This document shows positions 1 to 6,063 of a stretch of DNA of 12,001 nucleotides, in pieces (position 1 is the stretch's first letter; each line of letters begins with the position of its first letter). The DNA is from MTP4 sp9310u (lineage in GTDB: Archaea; Halobacteriota; Methanosarcinia; Methanosarcinales; Methanosarcinaceae), in NCBI GenBank assembly GCA_030627005.1, contig DAOUSW010000109.1:1-12001 (forward strand), in the 5' to 3' direction. The notes under the pieces are model-generated. The model did not search any database. It was not told the origin of the DNA and saw only the letters and a program-made list of their open reading frames with translations. A program made the position numbers and the translations under genes.

Positions 1-1
1 G

Positions 2-118
2 CTGAATCGATTCAGAAGACTGCTTATTCGATGGGAAAAGAAGCTTGAGAATTACTTTGCTATGCTTCATTTCGCATGCGCATGGATAACTTTCAGAGCT
101 GCGGGACTTTTCGGATAA
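2..118 (+). CDS. IS5-family transposase, C-terminal end (partial, runs off left edge)
   Basis: Frame 2 is open from the window edge and ends at TAA 116-118, giving 38 residues. They begin LNRFRRLLIRWEKKLENYFA and end in a hydrophobic tail, FACAWITFRAAGLFG. The R-x(5)-E-x(6)-type spacing around RWEKK, followed by an aromatic/alanine-rich helix, is typical of the C-terminus of IS5-group DDE transposases, where the Glu (codon at 35-37) would be the last acidic catalytic residue. The first two acidic residues lie outside the window, so it cannot be judged whether the element is intact. The enzyme would cut and paste its own insertion sequence. The right terminal inverted repeat should lie a little downstream of 118, but without the left end it cannot be located. 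Family recognition is from memory of related archaeal elements. Confidence 0.78.
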   Translation: MNRFRRLLIRWEKKLENYFAMLHFACAWITFRAAGLFG

Positions 119-141
119 GCTCTAAGTACGCATTTAAGCAC

Positions 142-166
142 AAACTGAATGAACCTTGTTCAGTTT
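142..166 (+). terminator. Hairpin after the transposase, possible terminator
   Basis: An 8-bp perfect inverted repeat, AAACTGAA (142-149) and TTCAGTTT (159-166), encloses a 9-base loop. A T-rich stretch (GATTTTTATT, 177-186) follows about 10 bases later. It sits 24 bases past the transposase stop, so it could end that transcript or be part of the insertion-sequence end. The stem is A/T-rich and archaeal termination depends mainly on T-tracts, so this is a weak call. Confidence 0.3.
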
Positions 167-420
167 ATGAAGTGTTGATTTTTATTGCGAGAACTTTAAC
201 ATACAAAACAGGGCCGCGGGGGCGAGTCGTGGATCAAATATGAGAAAACAAGCACATTCCCCCCGTGTTTAGAAAAAAGTAGAGAGATTCTTATGCTTAC
301 GTTTTTCGGTAAGTGACTCACGGGACCCAAAACAGCGAGGATAAGAAATTGTGAAACGTGGAGAAGCAGGAACCGCGTACCATGGAGACAACGAAATTTT
401 TGCCTTTACATCCTCAAGTA

Positions 421-430
421 GGAGAAGGTG
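421..430 (+). promoter_or_regulatory. Ribosome binding site favouring the ATG at 435
   Basis: GGAGAAGGTG lies directly before ATG 435, with GGTG ending 4 bases and GGAG ending 10 bases from the start. The longer open frame can also begin at GTG 351, preceded by GAGG (337-340) at a 10-base spacing, which adds 28 residues without recognisable domain character. ATG 435 is preferred because the protein then starts with the usual short lead into the MEDS domain. Confidence 0.55.
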
Positions 431-434
431 TGAA

Positions 435-3400
435 ATGATAGAAAGCCTGAGAAAGTCTGGCATTGATATTATTGGAGATGTGTCCTGGGGAACCCATTTC
501 TGCCAATTTTTCCAGACAAAAGAAGATTTGATGGACATACTGGTCCCATATTTCAAGGTCGGGCTGGAAAATAACGAATTTTGTGTGTGGATCGTATCAC
601 AACCCTCGGAAGTGGAAGAAGCAAAAGAAGCCCTGAGAAGGGCTGTTCCTTATTTTGATGTTTATCTGGAGCGAGGGCAAATAGAATTCATTCCCTACAC
701 ACACTGGTATTTAAAAGAGGGTAATTTCGATTCGGAGAGAGTCTTAAATGGCTGGGTTGAAAAACTCAACCAGGCCCTGACTAATGGCTGTGACGGTCTG
801 AGGTTGGGAAATTCTTTCCGGCTGGAAAAAGAGGATTGGAATGATTTTGCTGATTATGAGGAACAGGTAGACGATGTAATTGGCAATTACCAGATGATTG
901 CTCTCTGCACCTATCCTCTCGACAGGTGCAACGCAGCCGAGATAATCGATGTGGTCATCAACCATCAATTTGCCTTGATCAAAAGGGATGGAAAGTGGGA
1001 ACAGATAGAAAATTCAGGACGGAAAAATATAACCGAGTTCAAGCGGGCTGAGGAGATGTTAAAGGAGAGCGAGGGCAGATTGAAAGCTCTTTTTAATCTG
1101 CTGCCTGTTGGAGTTTCCATCACCGATAAAGGAAGAAATATCCTGGATGCAAACCTTGCCCTGGAAAACATCCTGGACCTCTCCAGATCAGATTTGCTCA
1201 ATAGAAAGTATTCAACCAGAAAATATCTCAGGTCAAACGGAACAGAGATGCCGGCTGAAGAGTTCCCCAGCGTAAGGGCTTTGAAAGAGGAAGGGTTGGT
1301 TCAAAGTTCAGAGATGGGAATAATTAAGGAGGACGGCAGTACCATCTGGACGGATGTGAGTGCAACTGCTCTACCTTTTTCCGATGGGCAAGTAGTTATT
1401 ATCACAAGGGATATAACCGAGAGTAAAAAAGCTGAAGAGAAAATTCAGAATCTGGCGAATATTGTGGAATATTCAAACGATGCCATTATAACCAAATCCC
1501 TTGATGGCATCATTACCAGCTGGAATAAAGGTGCAGAGCAAATTTATGGTTATTCAGCTAAAGAAGTTCTGGGAAAGCCCATATCCATTCTGGAGCCATC
1601 CATATTAGTTGAAGAAACAGAAGAATTGGCTGAACTGATTAAACAGGGAGATAAAATCCACAATTATGAGACTTTACGGTTAAGAAAGGATGGTAGGATA
1701 ATAAATGTCTCACTCACTCTTTCTCCGGTTTTTGATGCATCAGGAAAGCTGACAGATCTCTCGGTTATTGCTAGAGATATAACCAAAAGTAAAATAGCAG
1801 AAGAAAAACTTCGGAAAAGCGAGGAAAGATACAGGATTGCCACAGAGCAGACAGGACAGGTGGTATATGAGTATGATTTAAGAACAGATAAGAGCAGCTG
1901 GGCAGGCGCCATAGAAGAAGTTACAGGGTATAGTTTTGAAGAATTCCAGAAGCTTGGCAAGGACGTCTGGATTAAAAATATCCATCTCACTGATATGAAT
2001 CGTGGGGGCGAAAAATTTCAGAGTGTAAGAACGACCGAAGGCAGATTTAAGGAAGAATTAAGGTTGAGAAAAAAAGATGGAACCTGTATTTATATAGAAA
2101 ACAGTGGAGTCTGGCTTACGGATTATGAGGGTCAGCCTTACGGGGCTATAGGAGTACTGAAAGATATTTCAGAGAAAAAACTTGCCAGTAAAAAACTTCA
2201 AGAAAGTGAAGAAAGATATCGCACAGCAGCCGAACAGACCGGGCAGGTTATATTCGATTTCAATCTCGAAACATGTAAAGTCAGGTTGGCAGGAGCCATA
2301 AGGGAAGTAACAGGGTACAATCCGGAAGAGTTAGAGAATCTGGATAAATCGGCCTGGATAGAACACGTGCATCCTGAAGACAGGATAGAACTGCTTGAAA
2401 ACTTGGAGAAGTCCTTTGAGGAAAAGATAAAATTTCAAGTAGAATTCAGGTTCCGAAAAAAAGATGGGAACTACATCTATGCCGAAAACTTTGGAGTCTG
2501 GCTAAAAGATGACAAAGGGAAGGTATACAGAGCCATCGGAGTAATTAAAAATATTACGGAATGGAAACTTGCACTAAAAAATGTTGAAGAGAGTGAGAGG
2601 AGATACCGCTCTTTCATACAGAATTTCCACGGGATCGCTTTCCAGCTGGATAAAAATTTTGTTCCTGTATTTATGCATGGGGCTGTTGAAGAAATCACCG
2701 GGTATAGCAAAGAGGATTTTATGTCCCGGATAAAGTGGAAAGACATAATCCATCCGGAGGACCGGCCTCTCTTATTCAAAAAAAGGGAAAAGATTCGAAG
2801 TTCTCAATCCAATGATTACGAAAAATTTGAAATCCGTATAATACACAGGAATGGAAAAATCAGATGGGTTGAAGAAATCTACCAGAAAATTCAGGGAATG
2901 GATGGAAAGCCGGAATTCTACCAGGGTACTATTTATGATGTGACCGAAAAAAAAGAGACAGAAAAGTTCCTTGCGAATATCGAAACTGCCCGTAAAAAAG
3001 AAATTCACCATCGAATCAAGAATAACCTGCAGGTAATCTCCTCCCTGCTGGATCTACAGGCTGAAAAATTCAACAACAGAGAATGTATTAAGGATTCAGA
3101 GGTTCGTGAAGCCTTCAGGGAAAGTCAGGACAGAGTAATATCCATGGCTCTTATCCATGAGGAATTGTACAAGGGTGGAGAGCTCGATACACTGAACTTT
3201 TCGTCGTATGTTGAGGAACTCGCTAAGAATCTTTTCCAGACATACAGGCTTGGAAATGCCAGTACCAGCTTAAATATGAACCTGGAAGAAAACATTTTCC
3301 TTGACATGGATACTGCAGTCCCATTAGGTATAATCATCAACGAACTTGTTTCAAACTCTCTCAAACATGCATTTGCCGACAGAGATAATAGTAAAATTCA

Positions 3401-3671
3401 AATCAAACTTTGTAGAGAAGAATCCCCGGAAAGTAAAGATAATAGAGCAGGGAACAATAATGAAGGCTTAAAGGGCAGCAGTTATATTCTGACAGTATCA
3501 GATAATGGTGTAGGTGTGCCTGAAAGTTTTGATCTGGAAAATCCTGACGGTCTTGGCATACAACTGGTAACTATCCTTGTAGACCAGTTAGACGGTGAAC
3601 TTGGACTGAAACGAGACGATGAGACAGAATTCACTATAAGGTTTACAGTAGTGCAAAAGAAGCAAGGATGA
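435..3671 (+). CDS. MEDS / 5xPAS sensor histidine kinase (HisKA_2 type)
   Basis: Predicted cytoplasmic signal-transduction kinase of 1078 residues (1106 if GTG 351 is used). Order, numbered from ATG 435: MEDS domain at about 5-190, with the family hallmark GTHFCQFFQTKEDL; PAS 1 about 211-330; PAS 2 333-455; PAS 3 459-585; PAS 4 588-715; PAS 5 717-845; HisKA_2 phospho-acceptor helix 853-930 with EIHHRIKNNLQV (likely acceptor His859); HATPase_c 960-1072 with the N-box NELVSNSLKHAF (Asn969), G1 box DNGVGVP (Asp1023) and G2 box GLGIQL (Gly1039). All catalytic motifs are present, so it should autophosphorylate. No transmembrane segment is seen, so it probably senses an internal cue; MEDS was defined in methanogen and methylotroph sensors related to DcmR, and the PAS ligands cannot be told from sequence. 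PAS 3 and PAS 4 are near duplicates (both have ERYR..A.EQTGQV). No receiver or response regulator lies in the window, so this is an orphan kinase. Confidence 0.93.
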   Translation: MIESLRKSGIDIIGDVSWGTHFCQFFQTKEDLMDILVPYFKVGLENNEFCVWIVSQPSEVEEAKEALRRAVPYFDVYLERGQIEFIPYTHWYLKEGNFDSERVLNGWVEKLNQALTNGCDGLRLGNSFRLEKEDWNDFADYEEQVDDVIGNYQMIALCTYPLDRCNAAEIIDVVINHQFALIKRDGKWEQIENSGRKNITEFKRAEEMLKESEGRLKALFNLLPVGVSITDKGRNILDANLALENILDLSRSDLLNRKYSTRKYLRSNGTEMPAEEFPSVRALKEEGLVQSSEMGIIKEDGSTIWTDVSATALPFSDGQVVIITRDITESKKAEEKIQNLANIVEYSNDAIITKSLDGIITSWNKGAEQIYGYSAKEVLGKPISILEPSILVEETEELAELIKQGDKIHNYETLRLRKDGRIINVSLTLSPVFDASGKLTDLSVIARDITKSKIAEEKLRKSEERYRIATEQTGQVVYEYDLRTDKSSWAGAIEEVTGYSFEEFQKLGKDVWIKNIHLTDMNRGGEKFQSVRTTEGRFKEELRLRKKDGTCIYIENSGVWLTDYEGQPYGAIGVLKDISEKKLASKKLQESEERYRTAAEQTGQVIFDFNLETCKVRLAGAIREVTGYNPEELENLDKSAWIEHVHPEDRIELLENLEKSFEEKIKFQVEFRFRKKDGNYIYAENFGVWLKDDKGKVYRAIGVIKNITEWKLALKNVEESERRYRSFIQNFHGIAFQLDKNFVPVFMHGAVEEITGYSKEDFMSRIKWKDIIHPEDRPLLFKKREKIRSSQSNDYEKFEIRIIHRNGKIRWVEEIYQKIQGMDGKPEFYQGTIYDVTEKKETEKFLANIETARKKEIHHRIKNNLQVISSLLDLQAEKFNNRECIKDSEVREAFRESQDRVISMALIHEELYKGGELDTLNFSSYVEELAKNLFQTYRLGNASTSLNMNLEENIFLDMDTAVPLGIIINELVSNSLKHAFADRDNSKIQIKLCREESPESKDNRAGNNNEGLKGSSYILTVSDNGVGVPESFDLENPDGLGIQLVTILVDQLDGELGLKRDDETEFTIRFTVVQKKQG

Positions 3672-3743
3672 TAAGCATTTCAAGGGTCTTTCCCGGATGA
3701 ACTTCTTAAGCTCCAGGTGTTTTGCCATTCTCTTTGCGGCGAC

Positions 3744-3749
3744 TTTTTT
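3744..3749 (+). terminator. T-tract in the convergent gap, possible kinase terminator
   Basis: A T6 run lies 73 bases after the kinase stop, in the 98-base gap between the convergent kinase and permease genes. Archaeal RNA polymerase can stop at short T-tracts without a hairpin, so this is a plausible end for the kinase transcript. No comparable T-tract for the permease strand was noted in the gap. Confidence 0.3.
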
Positions 3750-3769
3750 CCCCAGCTATTCCTCTCCGA

Positions 3770-5101
3770 CTATTTATCCACGACTTCGATTACCTCTACA
3801 TAGCACATAATTTCTCTCTGCTTCAGCGTCCGCTTTGAAAACTTCCTGTAGGTCCATTCCACCAAAAAGCAGCCTGCAATAACGCCTGTGAGTAAAACAA
3901 GGGTCCCGGGGGAGTGCCCCAGTTCATAATATACAAGGACAGCAAAAAAGCCCGCACTGCTGAGCAAAGAAGCCCATATTATCCCGGGATTTGCACCGGT
4001 TTCCCCGTGGAGGCGCAGGTGGGCCTTATTTACGGCTATGTATATTAAAAGCAGGGAAGCGCTTGCCAGCATGCCTATACGTTCCAGGTTCAGGAAATTC
4101 GCGCAGAGGATCACAAGGCCCGATGTTATAAACAGGCCTTCGGTACTTCTTTTCCATACCTTCCTTTCGAAGAACTCGGGCAGTTCCCCTTCCTTTGCTA
4201 TAATATAACATGCGTTTGCTCCTCCGTAAAGCGAAGCATTGATCGCCGACGCTGTTGAAAACAAAGCCGCCAATGCCATGATCTTGAAGCCCGCAGCCCC
4301 CAGGAAAGGTTTTGCGGCTGCTGCGAGGACATAGTCCTTGCTCTGTTCGATCTCGGGAATAGAGAGGTTTCCAACTACGGCCAGGCTCACAAGCACGTAG
4401 ATAATTATGACCAGGACCACGCTCAGGTACAGAGCCCGGGGAAGGGTCTTTTCGGGATTGTCCATGTCCTCGGCAGCATTGGCAATCAAACCGAAGCCCT
4501 GGTAAGCAAGAAAAACCATGCCTGCCCCGTAGAGGACCTTTGAAGGAGCCGGAAAATTCGAAAGGGCAAGGTTTTCGGGGGTGATGTAGAACAGCCCCAC
4601 CAGTCCGAAGAGGATGAGTATTCCAACCTTTATGGAAACAATAAAAAGCTCGGATTTGCCCACAGCCTTTGCCCCTATGAAGTTCACTCCCGTAAAAAGC
4701 AGGACGATTCCAGTTGCAAAAACAGCATCCCAGCCCTGGCCCGAACCTGCAGGCAAAAAGGTCACAGCATAAGAAGAAAACCCCTTAGCATAGAGGGCAA
4801 GCCCGAATATGTAGCCGACCCAGAGCAAAACATTCAACCCCCCGCTAAGGACCCCGTTCCCGAACCCCCTTACCAGGAACTCAACGGACCCTCCTGCCGA
4901 AGGGTACTTCGCCCCCAGTTTTGCATAGGAATACGTGCTTAAAAGCGCAACCAGCCCCGCAATGACAAACGAAACGTACACGGCATTTCCCGAAATCGCG
5001 GCAGCCATGCCGAAAATCGAGAAAATTCCAGCTCCCACCATTGCTCCCACCCCGATCGAAGCGGAAGCCCACAACCCCATAGATTTACTTTCCTGCCCCA
5101 T
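3770..5101 (-). CDS. APC-superfamily amino acid permease (ApcT-like)
   Basis: Inner-membrane transporter of 443 residues with about 12 hydrophobic segments, the normal length and fold for the amino acid-polyamine-organocation family. TM1 carries the unwound-helix glycine motif GVGAMVGAGIFSIFG (about residues 17-31), which forms part of the amino acid site. TM2 and its loop read YSYAKLGAKYPSAGG. TM5 contains ELFIVSIK, ending in Lys158. The proton-coupled archaeal transporter ApcT (Methanocaldococcus jannaschii) uses a TM5 lysine at this same number, in place of a sodium ion, so proton-coupled amino acid uptake is inferred. TM6 carries GAGMVFLAYQGFGLIANAAED. The substrate cannot be fixed from sequence. 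Start: ATG 5101, with a weak AGGG 9 bases upstream. Met8 (ATG at 5080, AGGA 10 bases upstream) is a possible alternative. The gene is more G+C-rich than the convergent kinase and has no operon partner within 290 bases. Confidence 0.93.
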   Translation of the reverse strand: MGQESKSMGLWASASIGVGAMVGAGIFSIFGMAAAISGNAVYVSFVIAGLVALLSTYSYAKLGAKYPSAGGSVEFLVRGFGNGVLSGGLNVLLWVGYIFGLALYAKGFSSYAVTFLPAGSGQGWDAVFATGIVLLFTGVNFIGAKAVGKSELFIVSIKVGILILFGLVGLFYITPENLALSNFPAPSKVLYGAGMVFLAYQGFGLIANAAEDMDNPEKTLPRALYLSVVLVIIIYVLVSLAVVGNLSIPEIEQSKDYVLAAAAKPFLGAAGFKIMALAALFSTASAINASLYGGANACYIIAKEGELPEFFERKVWKRSTEGLFITSGLVILCANFLNLERIGMLASASLLLIYIAVNKAHLRLHGETGANPGIIWASLLSSAGFFAVLVYYELGHSPGTLVLLTGVIAGCFLVEWTYRKFSKRTLKQREIMCYVEVIEVVDK

Positions 5102-5121
5102 CCGAAAAAACCCTGCCGTAG

Positions 5122-5187
5122 TTCCCTTAAAAATTAAACAAAGGGAAGCCCCTATTCCTCCCGGTTTAATTTTGTCCTTTAAGGGAA
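5122..5187. repeat. Imperfect inverted repeat upstream of the permease gene
   Basis: The left arm, TTCCCTTAAAAATTAAAC (5122-5139), matches the reverse complement of 5164-5187 at all 18 positions if a 6-base insertion (GGACAA on the minus strand) is allowed in the right arm. The paired blocks are TTCCCTTAAA with TTTAAGGGAA and AATTAAAC with GTTTAATT; 24 bases separate the arms. It ends about 20 bases before the permease start. The left arm read on the minus strand, GTTTAATTTTTAAG, is A/T-rich enough to hold the TATA element of that gene, which would give a nearly leaderless transcript. It could be an operator bound by a dimeric regulator, or an RNA hairpin in a longer leader. Confidence 0.5.
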
Positions 5188-5395
5188 ATAGCTTTTTGCC
5201 AGCGTTCCGGATTGGCTTTAATGAACAGCAACAGATTTAGTCAGAAAAAACAACAGTAATCCAATCATTTAACGGCCCTGAAAACCATTTTAGACATTTT
5301 TTTCAGGCAGCCGAACTCTCACCGGCTGATAAGCAGACCGCCTTTGGGTCCGAAGAATTGGAATTTTTTGATTTAGCCTTTTTTACAAGGTTTTG
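5188..5395. other. Intergenic region between permease and zinc-ribbon gene
   Basis: No gene is seen. On the minus strand it is both the 3' flank of the zinc-ribbon gene and the upstream region of the permease. It contains a perfect 6-bp GC stem, CAGCCG (5308-5313) with CGGCTG (5323-5328), around a 9-base loop. On the minus strand the T-tract TTTTTTCTGA (5250-5241) is the best candidate for ending the zinc-ribbon transcript. Confidence 0.4.
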
Positions 5396-5701
5396 TTAAG
5401 CCCCCACCTTCCACTTCTTCATCTGTTCTTCCCGCCACTGCTCGATCGCTCTCCAGATGGGCAGAGGATCAATGCCGTGAACTTTGATGTACTCCTCTCG
5501 CGTGTACTCATGCATACTTCCGTCCACAAAATGCAACGTAGCCTGGTCCGCCTGCAGCCTCGCACCTGCCGGTATTGCCGAAGGATTTACGCAGACCTCT
5601 GCACAGTAGCGCCACCCGTCTCCGCCTGCTGGCTCTATCCTGAACGGTTTTCCGCAGTTCGGACAGACTCCGATCACAGTCTCATCTTCTTGCTTATCCA
5701 T
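5396..5701 (-). CDS. Small zinc-ribbon protein of unknown function
   Basis: A 101-residue protein that I do not recognise. Near its N-terminus it has two cysteine pairs, CPNC at residues 13-16 and CAEVC at 33-37, separated by 16 residues. This is the four-cysteine arrangement of a zinc ribbon and suggests one structural Zn ion. The rest is soluble: a short middle section with a HFVDGSMHEYTREEYIKVHG stretch, and a charged, Trp-rich C-terminal helix (PIWRAIEQWREEQMKKWK). No enzyme motif, signal peptide or membrane segment is visible. A nucleic-acid or protein-binding adaptor role is possible but only inferred from the ribbon. The start is well supported: GGGGGGA (minus strand, 5713-5707) ends 5 bases before ATG 5701, and a TATA-like box lies further upstream. 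It is transcribed away from the giant surface-protein gene, with which it shares an intergenic region. Confidence 0.8.
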   Translation of the reverse strand: MDKQEDETVIGVCPNCGKPFRIEPAGGDGWRYCAEVCVNPSAIPAGARLQADQATLHFVDGSMHEYTREEYIKVHGIDPLPIWRAIEQWREEQMKKWKVGA

Positions 5702-5757
5702 AATTTTCCCCCCGTATGGCTGAAAAAACGTCAGCTTAAAAGGATATTGTGCAGGAT

Positions 5758-5767
5758 GATATATAAC
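5758..5767 (-). promoter_or_regulatory. TATA-like promoter element for the zinc-ribbon gene
   Basis: Read on the minus strand this is GTTATATATC, close to the archaeal TATA consensus. Transcription would start about 25 bases downstream, near 5735, leaving a leader of about 30-35 bases that contains the GGGGGGA ribosome binding site. A second A/T box (TTTATAAA, 5774-5781) lies just upstream and could be used instead. Confidence 0.5.
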
Positions 5768-6015
5768 AGTGTTTTTATAAATTTGTTTTAATGCATTGTT
5801 GAATCTTTTTTAGCAAATCCTGCAAAAGCTTCCAATAGGAATGATGCTGACAAAAAATTCACGCTAAACCAAACACTCTCGTGAAAAATCTCATACTGTT
5901 AGGAGCCATTGACAAATATCAGCGGAAAGTGCCAGAGCGACCAGAGTATGCTGAAAATAAGCGATGTTTTAAAGTTCTCGAAGATAACTCAGTTCTGAAA
6001 AAAAATGACAACTTC

Positions 6016-6044
6016 TTTATACATTGACATTTTATAAACTATAA
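6016..6044 (+). promoter_or_regulatory. TATA-like promoter elements for the surface-protein gene
   Basis: TTTATACA (6016-6023) lies about 40 bases before the start codon. A start site about 25 bases downstream, near 6045, would leave a leader of about 20 bases holding the ribosome binding site GGTGG (6052-6056). A second box, TTTATAAACTATAA (6031-6044), is closer than expected for a leader that includes the ribosome binding site. Confidence 0.45.
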
Positions 6045-6063
6045 TAGGGTTGGTGGCATAACT

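Larger units (their letters stand above)
119..434. other. Intergenic region between transposase tail and sensor kinase
   Basis: These 316 bases hold no credible gene. They should include the right end of the insertion sequence and the kinase promoter, but neither can be fixed. The only visible structures are the hairpin at 142-166, a G/C patch at 211-223 (GGGCCGCGGGGGC), a C6 run at 259-264 and a short palindrome, GTGACTCAC (313-321). No strong archaeal TATA box stands out. TTCTTATGC around 289-297 is the nearest candidate. Confidence 0.5.
5702..6063. other. Divergent intergenic region (zinc-ribbon gene / surface-protein gene)
   Basis: A 362-base A/T-rich region with promoter elements at both ends. 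The middle (about 5785-6010) has no supported gene or RNA. Only weak structure is visible: a short direct repeat, CCAGAG (5932-5937 and 5941-5946), and widely spaced inverted CATACT / AGTATG (5892-5897 and 5945-5950). Its length leaves room for operators, but none is recognisable. Confidence 0.5.

Noticed and set aside
4935..5240. Plus-strand open frame of 101 codons opposite the permease start
   Set aside because: It is antisense to conserved membrane segments of the permease, has low-complexity Ala/Pro/Ile composition and matches no known protein pattern.
5308..5328. GC hairpin CAGCCG/CGGCTG as an intrinsic terminator
   Set aside because: Neither strand has a T-tract directly after the stem; on the minus strand it is followed by an A-run. 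It remains only a possible structure in a 3' region.
5393..5791. Plus-strand open frame of 132 codons across the zinc-ribbon gene
   Set aside because: The minus-strand frame has a zinc-binding cysteine pattern, a strong ribosome binding site and a TATA box. The plus-strand frame has none of these.
5892..5950. Inverted CATACT / AGTATG pair in the divergent intergenic region
   Set aside because: Six bases separated by 47 is expected by chance in A/T-rich DNA, and it is not near either likely transcription start.
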